Assembly: GCA_030562195.1 (NCBI GenBank)
Contig: CM060202.1
Span: 26,274,317-26,338,316 of the forward strand
Direction: 5' to 3'
Origin: Nipponacmea schrenckii
Lineage: Eukaryota; Mollusca; Gastropoda; Lottiidae
DNA: 64,000 nucleotides
A program made the position numbers and the translations under genes. Below are positions 10,931-24,100 of the stretch, one piece after another (the stretch's first letter is position 1; every line of letters begins with the position of its first letter). The notes below the pieces were generated by a model. The model searched no databases. It worked only from the letters and a program-made list of their open reading frames with translations, and was not told where the DNA came from.

Positions 10931-12406
10931 TCAACGCAAAATTTCTATGTTAATTCTCCATATAAGAATACCTTTATCTCCGGCCATCTCCATCCACTCT
11001 GGCCAGGAGGAGTATACATACCAAGCGCCGTACATGTACGGATTTCCCGCCTTTACGTCTGTGTTTGGGAAGTAAACGTCCAGTGTGTGAACGCTCCAGT
11101 CCTCCAATTTGGTATTCGCGTTGAGTTGTGAAAACGCAATCGCTCCTTCAACCGACGTTTCATCAAGATAAGGAATGGAATGGGACCAAAAGGAGTCGTC
11201 CCCCTTTCGCAACGTATGGGTGTGTTTCCCTTTAAGTGGTGGTACAATATTTTTGCGATGTGTCAAAGGATTTATCCAACGTTTCAATATTGTGCCAGTT
11301 TCTGGATCGAAGAAACGTCCACTGTAATAGATAGATGTTTTCAGTCCTTCTGGGGTAAACCTTATTTTACTCGAGACCTCGCCCTTCACGTTAAACAATG
11401 TAATCGATCCTTGACCTTCAATTTGTGAGTAGACAGTACCGCTAAATCCAACACGAAAACTTTTCAGTTTGGCCAAACTTTCGCAAACTTTAAGATCTAA
11501 CCCCGTCGGTTTCAATCTGAGGTTCGGGCGAATGCTGACTGCTGGTATGACGATGTCCGATTGACCTTCCTTCCGCCTTTTGTCAATGACAGCCTTGAAT
11601 GATGAATACGAAGTTTCATTTGGGACTTCATACGTTTTTGGTGCTTCTAAGAACTTTGGGTACTTCGTTCTCACGATGTTCATGATATCATCTGGGATAT
11701 CATCGAAACCGTTCACACATTTCCAGCTGGTTGAAACGTAGTACAAATGACCATCGGTTTGCCCCATTTCAAACCACGGTAGAAACGGCGAACGCCTTGA
11801 CCAGGACATTGTTACGTTTACACTTGCGATCGGAGTTGTAGCTAGATCGCTGTAACGGGTGTGAAATTGGAAAAGTTCGTTACCAACAAATAACGGCCCA
11901 GATGAAAATTTGCCGTAATGCTTTGGATCGAGAACGTTTTCATATTGCAAGAGAAAATCGCTGTTGAACGTAACTCGGTCGTTTGTTAATCTTGTGAACG
12001 GATTGAGTATTCCATACGTTAAGTTCTGGTTCACGGGGTCGTTGGTGATAAAGAACACTTCATTTGGAGCCTTTGTCAATGGATTGATATAAACATCGAT
12101 TATCTCCCCTGTTCTGTAGTCCCGATAAATCAAAAATTCTTTCGATAACGAAGAATATCCATTCGAGGTTTTCTCTCTTCGTCCTATATTGTATCCCTCC
12201 ATAAGGAAAGCTTTCTTCAAGGAACCTCCTGGAATTCGGATAAAGATCGTACCATTGATATATGTTACAGTTTCTACTCCTGGTTCCGTAGTAGCAAAGG
12301 TCCGGATGAAGCTGTCCAAGTTAGTTTTAGGATCGTTCAGATCGAAGGCCAGAGTTACACCTAGCAATAAGACAAAGGCAAATAGCTTCGCCATTTCTTC
12401 GAACAT
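10931..12406 (-). CDS. secreted DUF1838-like protein with duplicated domain
   Basis: The uninterrupted frame is 491 codons. The N-terminus has a hydrophobic signal peptide, LFAFVLLLGVTLAF, at residues 8-21, so it is probably secreted. The second Met (12394, MAKLF) has the better context and may be the true start. Residues 45-245 resemble DUF1838: a TGEIIDVYINPLT strand pair, TNDPVN, TPIASVNVTMSW, then LPWFEMGQTDGHLYY. Residues 330-485 repeat the layout (TGTILKRWINPLT, then WPEWMEMAGDKGILIW), so the protein appears to be an internal duplication. There are N-glycosylation sequons at N51, N128, N197 and N263. A minus-strand acceptor (TATTTTCAG) at 12422 precedes the ATG by 15 bp, implying an upstream 5' exon not identified here. 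Function is unknown, and the DUF1838 call rests on remembered family motifs. Confidence 0.75.
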   Translation of the reverse strand: MFEEMAKLFAFVLLLGVTLAFDLNDPKTNLDSFIRTFATTEPGVETVTYINGTIFIRIPGGSLKKAFLMEGYNIGRREKTSNGYSSLSKEFLIYRDYRTGEIIDVYINPLTKAPNEVFFITNDPVNQNLTYGILNPFTRLTNDRVTFNSDFLLQYENVLDPKHYGKFSSGPLFVGNELFQFHTRYSDLATTPIASVNVTMSWSRRSPFLPWFEMGQTDGHLYYVSTSWKCVNGFDDIPDDIMNIVRTKYPKFLEAPKTYEVPNETSYSSFKAVIDKRRKEGQSDIVIPAVSIRPNLRLKPTGLDLKVCESLAKLKSFRVGFSGTVYSQIEGQGSITLFNVKGEVSSKIRFTPEGLKTSIYYSGRFFDPETGTILKRWINPLTHRKNIVPPLKGKHTHTLRKGDDSFWSHSIPYLDETSVEGAIAFSQLNANTKLEDWSVHTLDVYFPNTDVKAGNPYMYGAWYVYSSWPEWMEMAGDKGILIWRINIEILR

Positions 12407-12421
12407 TTTGAATCTACGGAT

Positions 12422-15122
12422 CTGAAAATATGTAAAAGATGTTATTAGCTTAGATACAAATGATTTTGACGCGTTTTTGCCCTTGATCGGGACATCAATT
12501 ACTGTTTCAGTCGAGTGGGTACCGTCAGAATTAACAACTTGCCTTTACAGTGTACAGGTTAAAGGCAAACAATGTACAGCATGTGCTATAGAATTATACG
12601 TTTTAATCCCTTAAAAGTCAAGAATGATTCCCAATTGAACTTAAACACCTTATTTGCATATCATTCAAAATCATGTAAATCCCATGACAAAATTCTTAGC
12701 CTACCTACCGTATCGGAGGACTTCCTCAAACCAACAATCTTCTGGGTATGTCGCCTTGAGAATAAAATTTGTGAAATGAATACAAACTTAAAATATGCAC
12801 AAGTGTGTACAACCGTCATTTATCCCTACACCTCAAATTTATCATATTTCAACTTTGTTTAAAGAGACTTGTCCTACAAACATCATTGTGTTATCTTCAG
12901 CCCGATAGTTTCGTCTAGCCATACGGGAGAAGAAAAAAATGGATATTTGGATTTAAGTAGGAGACTGACTTAATAGCGGAAGGGGGAGGGGGATTTTGGA
13001 GGTTGAGATCAAAATGTGGAAGCGTACAGACGCAGACCTTCCTTGGAGCGTCGGATCAACGACGGGACGACTATAAACCGTTATGTATCCTCGGTTTATT
13101 TCCCCTTGATAGTTTGAAAATGTAATTACGGATAACGGAGTTCCCCATCTTAAAAAGCATATTATTATTACTAGAAGTTTAGTTCGAATTCATTTGAATT
13201 TTGATTCGAAAAAAAATGGTCTGTTACGATAGTGCTTAACGTCCTTTGGGTGGAGCTAGAAAATACATTATGGATTTATATTGAACAAAAATTATGCGTA
13301 AGCATATTTCGTATCTCAATCCGTCTAGAAAAAGAATTAACTTTATTTTATTTATGGTACAAGAAATATCAAAAGGATATATACCGGTTTTTAGAAACCT
13401 GATTTATTTCCCATAGAACTAATTCGTCAACTTTAACATCTCTTGTATATTTGATCTTAATCCGAAATATCCGAATATTGTAAAATATGTAGGCCTATAT
13501 AATATATCCCTGTTACCACCAATATCTATGGAAGGGCATTGGTGCCAAAAGTCCATGCTATGCAGAAATGTCTAACCATCTTGGAGTAATTTAAATTTTT
13601 GGACAAGTTTCACAAGTTTTGTTTTTCGGGATTAACAAGCCTTACCATCGGAAACTATCTCGTCGTTCTTTCTTCATTTCATAGCATTAACAGACCCGTA
13701 CCTAGTTGGAGTCCATTTAAACAAGAACTTTACACTAAATCAGTTGAATGATGTGAAGGGTCATGATATTTTCCAGTATAGAAAAGTAGTTAGACGAGGT
13801 CACATCCTTAAAATGTCTCCAACATATTCTCGCGTCCTGATTCTGGTTACTAGGCCAGGTTCGTTCTTGCCTTACCTTGCCTCTTGCAAGCCTTACCTCA
13901 CAAATATCACGTCATTCGACTGAACCTATGCCATTGTTCGTTAGTTTCCGTGAGTTGAACAAGCAACATTCCTGTTAGTTGATACGAAGAAAATCACGTA
14001 ATAGTATTTACAGGTCCTTATTTTATTTTGCATGTTCGTCGCTGAATACGAAGGCCGAGGCAAGAGTTAGACAGTTTCGGACTTATGTCTCGTGATGAAC
14101 TAATTTTTCATGTCTTATATAACTGTATATAAAGATCTAGGCCGATTTAAAACAATGCCCTGAATTAAAGAGAGTTATGTTGTACTAGGACTTAATTAAG
14201 AAGTTAGTAACACATGGAGTTGCATCGGGGATATCTAGATATATACATGTACATGGTTACTTAAAATTCAGAGAGCGTCACATTGAAACATTTACGTTTT
14301 GCAACTGGGGCTGGCTCCTCTCTCTTTTGAAAAGACTTTGCCTACCTGTGACCCCCTGGACAGTTCTGTTCGGCCACTACACTGACATCAGTAGGTCATT
14401 AATTCTAGAACCGTGTGGAATAACGAGAAGAAAAGAATAGTGAAATACATTTTATTAGAAAATTCAAAATTACTTACAATGATCACAAGAAGTTCAGTGA
14501 AATCAATATGATTAACATTTTAAAATTTTATATACAAAGTTACACAGTAAATGTCCGCGATTGTACGGGAGGAGGGCGGGGGTTGGGGGTCGGAAATGAG
14601 GCTGACCTTATGCTTTTGGCCTTCTTCGACATATTTGTGTTAAAAATCGGTCCGTTCACCTAACGATTGATACAAACGCCGTGGGTGGGATCTGAGACTG
14701 TGGGGTAGAATTGAATTTTGTGGTACCAGATAACGGTTTTGGTACGGGTATGTACAAGATACTGGCAGAGCTATTTGCTTTGAGGGAAACCTCATGTACA
14801 TCATTTGCTTTGTTATTTATTACCCAAGTCGACCAAGCTGTAATATGGTACTGTTGTCCGGGGAAGATCAATGCTAAGAGGTTCGGACAACTGGTATCCC
14901 AGTCAGAGAGCTCAAGCTAAATAGTATGTGTACGTCTCTAAAATACCCAATTATATAGTAGTGAAGCGTTTTACAGTGTAACATCAATAGCTTGCGGCAC
15001 TTTCATATCACTAAAAGTTGCAAAATCGCCAGATAGACTGCGTTAAAAATCATATTTTGCAAGCTTATAGCAACAAAATCACAGAAACCTTGAACACGGG
15101 ATTAAACAAATCAATATTTTTA
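12422..15122. other. intergenic upstream of the DUF1838-like gene and downstream of the GPCR
   Basis: No coding frame is supported. It should contain the first exon and promoter of the minus-strand gene at 10.9-12.4 kb and the 3' UTR of the minus-strand GPCR. Candidate GPCR polyadenylation signals (TTTATT on plus) lie at 14816 and 14451. A G-rich run at 14568-14594 is listed separately. Confidence 0.45.
14568..14594 (+). other. potential G-quadruplex run
   Basis: GGGAGGAGGGCGGGGG followed by TTGGGGG gives four G3+ tracts with short loops. It sits downstream of the GPCR stop codon, C-rich on the GPCR sense strand. Only the motif is seen. Confidence 0.5.
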
Positions 15123-18100
15123 TCAATCGGGGGCCAAATCAAACTTAATTTTAATTCTCGCTTTGTTATTCTCACTAAAAACATACTCTTCCAGCAATTC
15201 TTTCGTTTGACCAATCGCATCAGGGCTAGTAAATCGCCGCGGATTATTATATAAGTACTTCCGGGCTTTCAATGGAACAACATCCGGTTCTTTATAAGGT
15301 CTGAATGGTTCTGGCATTTGGGTATTTAATCCGGATGAAATGTTTAAATTCTGCGGCACTTGCAAATACTGATGCGACATGCGAACTAGTTTTATATTTG
15401 GTGCCGATTGCGACGAAGGTCGCAGCTCAGTAACGTCGCGAATGGCTTTATCTAAAGAGCACATGCGCATTATCTTACGATTGTCTCCGGGGTCACTGGA
15501 AACCGAGGGTGACCTCAATGTTTTGAGATAAACTGAGTAAGAAGATCTATGATGCGTTGTTTGATATTCGAGGCTATCCTTCCGTCTGTATTGATGACTT
15601 AAAAGTTTTCTGGCGGCAAAACGAAACCGTTTGGAGGATATTGCGTAGCTGAATGGATTGATGCAACTATTCACTAATATGAGCCACGTAGACGCGGTTA
15701 ACACGCCATTTGGAATGCTGAGATTGACCATTTCTGCTATGTTCACGTACAAATATGGCGTCCAACACAAGGCAAAGACAACAATCAAACCTACAAGACG
15801 CACAATTGTTTTTGCATCACGCTGAACAGAAGATGTGTGTGTTGTCATGGAGGTCCCACTATTATAATCTACTTCAATCGGATTACTTTCTTTACTTCCC
15901 GGAAAACTTAGCATTGATAAACGGCGGACGGAAAACATGGCCGCTGCGGCTACTGCTCCGTTCAAACTAATGTGACTGGATTCTGGACTGTTTCTCATGA
16001 TATAATTATTCGTATCCTCAATTTGTCGCACGTGTTCATGTGCCACTATAATAATTTTCACATAGCAGACGACCATTATCATCAAAGGCGCGAAAAAACA
16101 CAGAATACAATTCAAAATGGCGTAGCTCAGAGAGTCATACCATGTGATTAGACACATAAATCGATTTACATCAAACCGAACGTCACTCCAACCGATCAAA
16201 GGTGTAAAACCGAACACACCTGCAGTAATCCACAACACGAACAGTGCCCCACCTCCGTATAAGGACGTGTTCCAAGTGGAATATTTGAGGCAGTAAATAA
16301 TAGCGAAAAATCGATCAAGTGCGACAACTGCTGTTGATAATATCGATCCAATGGCGAATGTTGTAAAAAGGCAACCAGTTACTTTACAAGCCATCTGAAA
16401 CGAGAAATGAAAGGTGAAATTAATACAAAATAGTTGTCGGTAAATGGGACAGTTTACAAGAAAAATGTTGACCATTTCAACTCTTTTACGCGATTTAATA
16501 GTGTTATGTACACTTGTGCCACGGTCATTCCACTCAAAGAAAACCGACTGCCTCAATTGAATTGGGATGTCAAACTGCAGTACATTGAACTGCTACAATT
16601 GACATCCATTGCGTTTCATATCATTTATAATGTCATTTCATTTGATTTCATTCGGATGTTTTGCCCTAGTAGGCTATAGAATAACTTATTCCTTGGTTTT
16701 GCCAACCATTCTTTTCGAATGGGTAGTTTTCTTTTATTAAATCTACGAGTCATGCAAACACAGAACATTTTAGAAAATGATAATGTTAACCATTAGGTCA
16801 TAAAAACACATTCTGATATTCACTTCCGGTAACAATGATACTTCCGGTAATGTAGCGAAATCACTTCCGGAATTGAGCGAGGATGAAAAACGTGTGCATA
16901 TAAAACTGACAGATTGAGGTATAAATTCATCTCCTCTATCTATCACACCATCTTTACCTTTATTTTATCAACTTAAAGAGACAGATTCGCCATAAGTTTG
17001 ACCAATCATACCTTAGTCTCAGAAAAAGGAATTGTTTAGCAATTCAAAGCTAACCGGTATAAGTGTTGCCAGCTCACCGTCACCTTCAAATCCATGTACT
17101 AGTATGTCCAGAATTGTCTGTATTTGAAAGTTAAAAAGACGACTCGCCATATCTTGAGACTCTGCGATATAATAGAAAAGAAATATTGTTTAAGTATGTT
17201 TGAGCGAATGGTGAATGTTACGTTAGAGCTCTAAAAGATATAGGTTTTGCGAAAACTGCCGAGGATTGCCGAATGAGCGTCTGACATTCATAAATAGAAT
17301 AAGCTTTAAATGTCATTATGAATATAAATAAATATACTGGATAGCACAGATATTAGTCTTGAGTATTCTATATTTCAATAATCCTCCTTAATGTCGAATA
17401 CAGACATCATTAAACATGACGGGAATTATTTTTATTCTCTCGGAATATCTCCTTTCTGTTATCATTTCAAAACACAGGACTCGCATATTCAAGTGGTGCG
17501 ATACGGTACCGGTTAGTAAGAAATCCAGAAATCTTGTATAATTCCATTTTTAGATGTCTGCTTCTGTTTTTCACTTTAAATCTCATCTTCACAATGTCAA
17601 GCTATTGTTTAATTTATCTTATCCCTTGACTGCAATAGTCACCTTTCTTGTATCATCTTACCAATGCCAAGCTATTGTTAAACTCATCTTATACCTTCTT
17701 ACAATAGTCACTTTTCTTGTATCACCCCCACAATGTCAAGCTATTGTTAAATTCGTCTTATACCTTGACTACAATAGTCACCTTTCTTGTATCTTCTTAC
17801 CAATGTCAAGCTATTGTGAAAATCGCCTTATACATTGACTGCAATAGTCATATTTCTTGTATCATCTTCACATTGTCAAGCTATTGTGAAATTCTTCTTA
17901 TACCTTGACTGTAGTAGTCACCTTTCTTGTATCACGGGAAGCAGCGATTAAGTTTGACTCTATTCCCGAGAAGACAGCCACTTAGAGCTCTCGACAGAAA
18001 TATGTAAACATTATAGCGTGTGGTTTCCCGAGTTTCTTTCGAGGAATCTGATTGGTCATTTTCGCTAGCATACAATCCACTTAAATCGCTTACAAATTTA

Positions 18101-21100
18101 CAAATTTTAATGACACAAGAAAGGTGGCTATTGCGGTCTACTATAAAACATAGTTCGTATAAATTGACATTGTGGAGATGGCCGAAAGATGGCTATTACT
18201 GTCAAAGTGTAAGTCGCAGTCCATGATAGCTTGACAGTGTGAAAATGTTTGAATCTATATAAGTCACACTTTATGGATAACAGGAATTGCGTGTTATCTG
18301 ATTCTACTTTAATATAACTTTTTATTTTCATTCGAAAATTGTCATATTATAAATTCAAGACTTCTAAAAAATGTATTATTGCGTGTATCAGAACTTCAAG
18401 AAAACGAAACGGAAACTTGGAAGGCCGTGGTTTGCCATTTTCGGCGAAACATTTGTTCTATAAATTGGAGGGGCCTTATTCAAACAATTTTTTCCTAATT
18501 TTTAAGGGCATGATTCGCCATTTGGGACTTGAATTTATAGAATAGAAAGTCTTCAGACGACTTAGAACTAAACGAAAATCGAATAATCCCTTTAACTAGG
18601 AATTTCACTTTTTCTGAATATGTATGAAAAGACAAAAAACGAAAGCCAAAAAAACAGAATAATCATTTTAACTTCCAAACGCGGATAATACTGGATACAC
18701 ATGGTTTTAAAGGCTCATATATGGACGGTGAGTGGTGGACACTATTATTGATTAGCAAAACATTTTCCGTTTCTGAGAACGCGGTTCTCCCCACAAAATG
18801 GCAAATTAATCCCTTTAGAAATGTTTGCCTAAAATACTGATTGTACAAAACTATGCAACTGCCAGCGTCCTCGATACACATATAAAATATTGAAAATCTC
18901 TTTACAATCCCTTTAACTAGGAATTTCACTTTTTCTGAATATGTATGATAAAAAAAAAACCAAATACAAAAGCCAAAAAAAAAAAAAAAAAACAAACCAG
19001 AGTAATCATTCTAACTTTCAAACTCGGATAATACTGGACACTAATGATTAGCTTTGCTTAACATTTTCTGTTTCTGAGACTGAGGTTCTCCCCATAAAAT
19101 GGCAAATTAATCTCTTTAAAAATGTTTGCCTAAAACATCGACTGTACAACTGCAACTGCCAGCGTCCTCGATACACAGTATCGATAAAGAGTATTGAAAA
19201 TCTCCCTACAATCCCTTTAAAACATCCTGTCTAGTTTATGTCAATGGTATTTCCAATCTTTCTAAAGAGTAATATGTTCTAAAGTAATGTCAACACTAGA
19301 GAAATTGACGAATGTCTCGCAATAGTTCGAGAGGTCTTTAAAGCATGCTTGAAGATAGTGGTAACATATAAAGGAAGGACTTGATTTCGTCTCTTAACAT
19401 TCTCATATTGAGTTCTAGGCAAATTAAAGAGAACATTGTTCTTAAGACTTAATTTAGGGGGTGGGGGGAGATGGTTGTCCCCTAGCACCATACCAAATGG
19501 TTATGCATTTCGAACGCAACTCACAACCCAGTTACGTGCGAGTTGTGTTCAAAACGTAGTTCTTATTAACTGGTGATCGCTATGATGTGAAGACAATTTA
19601 CCAAACAATGTATAGAAGAGTTTGATAAGTTATACTGTGGTCACATCCGCCGTTGCTTGTTTTTATTGTATACGAATCTAACGTTCTATTGAAAAGTAGT
19701 ACAGATTGTTATAATTCAACCCATTTTATTTATAGGATGAATTAAAGGAGGCGTTTATTTTCCCTCAGAGATGTTCTTTGCATGTCTAGATATAAGAGAA
19801 AATGTTGAATTTTTCCTATTATAGAAAAGGCTTTAATCAGTTTCGTTTTTTTTTAATTCAGTAAAGTTAAAACACATAAAAGAGGCACTAGTCTATTTCT
19901 GGATTAAATGACTAAACGTTTCAAATGTTCATGTGGGTTGTCTCTGACGCCCACGTCATTTCTTTCCATGTCATCTTTCGCTGAAGCTGTACGTGGACAA
20001 AGGGGGGCTGGATGGTATGTATATAAAATATGAAACGAAATAATCACAATGCTTTATAAGACAAATTTTTAACGAAACAAAGGATATTTCTCATTCGGAA
20101 AGAACATCTTTAATTCAAAAGTCACGAAGCCCTATCACTATCATCAGAAATTTTAATTTCCGTCTACATCTTGTGTATTCACTTTCTCCGATGTTTGAAT
20201 AATATCCAATCGGATTAAAATGAAGCTTAAGGTATTTCGTTCAATTTTTTCTTCTTTAGATTACTATACGAATAACTTTTGTAAAAGTCTGTTCTGAAAA
20301 TTAAATTTAGTAGTACATGTACTTTATTTGGCTTGGTTAAATCAACGAACTCGAGCTTCTTACGGATTTGACATTCGGCAAATCTCGGTAGATTCCGTAG
20401 AACTACAACTTTCGCGGTGGGTTGTTTGATTAAATGGAGTTTTACGTCCTGAATTATTATGTAGTTGAAAGCAGTCGTGCATTGTTCAACGAGGGAAAAT
20501 ATCATCACAGCATCGCCGGCATGTCAAATCCCATTTGTTAGGAAATATCAATTTGGAATGGACAACAATTTCTGCACAAATGACCAAAGTACATCTTCCA
20601 ACATCAGTCCTCAAAAGAAGCCTGGATCACTGGAGTAGGGACACTGGGTCAAGAAGTATTTCCCCCAACCTCATACTGTGCCCACCTGTACCACTCCCAT
20701 CCCCCAGGTTGTCCTTATATATTACCATGGTTATAACAGGAAGCAATCCCAGAAGTCCCTGATCTAATATTAACCCCCACAAACAACATCATTAGCGTAG
20801 GAACACTTGGTCAGGTTGTACAACTCCCCACCCCCGCCCCTTACTGTGACCACCTGTACCACCCCTATCCCCCAGCTCGGCCTTATATATACCCTGGTTA
20901 CAACAGGAAGCAATACTAAAAAAAAACAAATGAAAGGATTGTCTCATGATTGATAATGGAATTACCAATAAATAAAACGGTGCCATAAAATTCATTATCA
21001 GGAACGTAATGTTTTTATCAATTTTTAGCACTAATAACAATTCTGTTATCGTGTAGAAGATTTGGAAATTCATTTTAAAGATATCATAATTTATGAATTG

Positions 21101-24100
21101 TCAAACAGAGACAGAGAAACAATTAATCATATTTTATTGTGTAATAGAAGAACGATAGATCAATTGTTAACCTGTGCGCATTTCCTTATGCTTCCTTAAA
21201 GGGATAACAGGTCGTAGGATGAACACAAATTGGCCAATAAGACCTCTATTCAACAGTAAACATACTAACCTTGCTGCCATAAATAACATAAAAAAAATAA
21301 ATAAATATCCAAAAACCTAAGCAATTATTCATAAAGATGCATTTGATTATTGAAAAACGCTCAATAAATTGATTAATGGTTTTCAAAAATGACTTAGTTT
21401 TGGGAGTTTTCTAGATTTTATGGGATTATGTTACTTTATGACACCAGGTAAGTTTACTGATGAATATTGCTCATATTGATCATTCTTGAGAAGTAAAATT
21501 TTATGTTCATTCTTATACCTTTAAAGGGATATTACCACTCAGGATGACCTAAAAATTAAAATTTCTAAACCTAGCTAAAATCGAAGGACTTACCTGGTGT
21601 TAAAATTATTCAATCTAAATCTAATCTACTAACATTACAACCTTTTTTTTAGTTAGTTAAGTATGTAAGTTCTATGGATATATGGTGTTGTATAGAGAGT
21701 CTTATGTCATAGCACCAGGTTAATATATACTCTTATTGACTACGTTTTAGATTTTTGATTGTATGTCCATTCTGAGAGGTAGTACATCTTTAAAGCTAAC
21801 GTGAGAACGTAAACTTTTTTTTAATTTTTAGAAGTAAAATTCCCTTTTTCGGCTTTCTTAATGCTTACGTGAGATGAAAGCGAAACAATTTGTAATGAAC
21901 AAATTCAATTCATGTTATGTAATCACCGATATAGATCACAACTTACTGCTCTCAGGTATATAATTGCAGGTTCTGGGTGACATCTGCGACCATTTTCTTT
22001 TTATAAACTTAAAGATAACGTAAACAAGTAATATATTTTTTGGCATTTAGTAATTGGAGAATATATATCAGGAAATAATTATATCGTAAGTTATTTAATA
22101 AAGTAATTGTTTTCCATATAATTGTGTCTTGATATTTATTATATTCACCAGTTCAGAATTTGTCTGGAACAGCCGATATCACATTCTACTGTTAACTTCC
22201 TTAAAGCTAACGTGCTTATTCCAAAACAGCCTCAGTAGACTACTCTATATAGTTGACGTTAGCTTGAAGAAAAAAATATCAAATTGCAGCGATTGTACTT
22301 TAATGAGACTACAATACTGTAGTATGGGTTCCCCGAACTCATGATAATAGTCAAAGAATACACCGAAAAGCGCGACCTCAATGGAAAAATCCCAAAATGA
22401 GTAATATTGATTGTTCAATAAGTTTTATTCTTCCAGTTTAATTTGTTTGAGTGTAATAAATACCGGCCGTTTTTCTTAATAATAATTCCTTTTTTATATC
22501 TAATTAAAAGTTTCTACAAGTCTTGGACAATTGATTACTGGAATCTGCCTGGAAGTCATTGTTTTAGAAAACTGTTTGCAGATGTTTCGAATAATGAAAT
22601 GAAATTAATGAACTGATCTTGATCAGTGCTGTGATTTCACAATTGAAACGAACAATTCGTCCTTGATATCGTTTCATGATGCTGTCTTGAATAGATATGT
22701 AAATATGATTATTTATTTGACGAGTATTTAATGTATACGTAGATAATATCGGCAAGTTTAAGTTACTTGACAAGCATTAAGTGATGTACAACTGCATAAG
22801 ACGCCAGATTATAATCCTCACAGTCTTAGACTTTGGCGTCAAAGCTAAATTTTAATTTAAGATGGCGACTTCCGATTGACAAAATTTTTTTGCCATACTC
22901 GCCCGATTTTTAATATGAACATATACCTTGAATTTCAAAACGATCGGATCAATAGTTTTCAAGATAAAAAAATTAGGCCTTAATCTGCGGCCATCTTGGA
23001 AATAAAATATATTGAAAATCTACTTGCACAGACTTTTCCGCATTGTTTTCTAGATTGATAATCCGAAAAAATATTCAAAATCGGTCCATATTCCTCAGAG
23101 CCCGAGGCTTTTGAATGGCGTCAAGGCTAAATTTCGATTCAACATGGCGGCTTCCGGTTGAATGATATCGGCAAAATCTTTTCGCCAATTTCCCCAGATT
23201 TTTTATATGAATCTATACTGTAAATTTCAAAACGATCGGATCAATAGTTTTCGAGATGAAAAAATTAGGCCTTAATCGGCGGCCATCTTGAAAATCAAAA
23301 AATTGAAAATCTGTTCCCAAGGAATTTTCCGCATTGCCTTCTAGATTGATAATCAGAAAAAAATTTCAAAATCGGTCCATAATCCTCGGAGCCTTAGGCT
23401 TTTGAATGAAGTCAAGGCTAAATTTCAATTCAAGATGGCGGCTTCCGGTTAAATGATATCGACAAAATTTTTTCGCCATTTTCCCCCGACTTTTAATAAG
23501 AATCTATACTGTAAATTTCAAAACGATCGGATTTATAGTTTTCGAGATACAAAAAATGGGCCTAAATTTCAATTCAAAATGGCGGCGCTTCCGTTGACAC
23601 CTGAGCCTTCAAATAGCATTCATTTATTAATACATGTTTATAAGATTCTACACAAAAAATTTAAATCAATCCCATGCAGCAGTTTCGGAGATATAAGCTT
23701 TGGAAAATACGGAAGAATAATAATAATAATAAAAAAAAAAAAAAAAAAAATAATAATCTTAACGAAAACAATAGATTTCACAATCTGTAGATTGTGAAAT
23801 CAAATTAATGAAATTAAAAGAACTTCGAATCTGATCAAATTGTGGATCTTACAACTGCACTCAAATCCGTTGTATAATGAAATTCTCTGAACGTAAAAAT
23901 CGATGAAATAAATAAACTGATTGATTAAGATTCCATTGTTCGGTGGCGTATTTACGTATTAACACGCAATTATAACTTTCATTAGCAAATCCCTATTCTA
24001 CTTTTAATCATTTAATAATTCATTCCAACTATGTTATGACAATCACAGTGCGCAATTCGTAGCGGACAGATAAGTCAATAGGTCACGTGACATAGACTTT

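Noticed and set aside
11180..11428. Plus-strand 82-codon frame inside the DUF1838-like gene
   Set aside because: It is antisense to a long, motif-supported frame and shows no recognisable product.
23453..23797. 114-codon plus-strand frame
   Set aside because: It lies wholly within the degenerate 288 bp repeat and its poly(A)-like end. The composition is that of the repeat.
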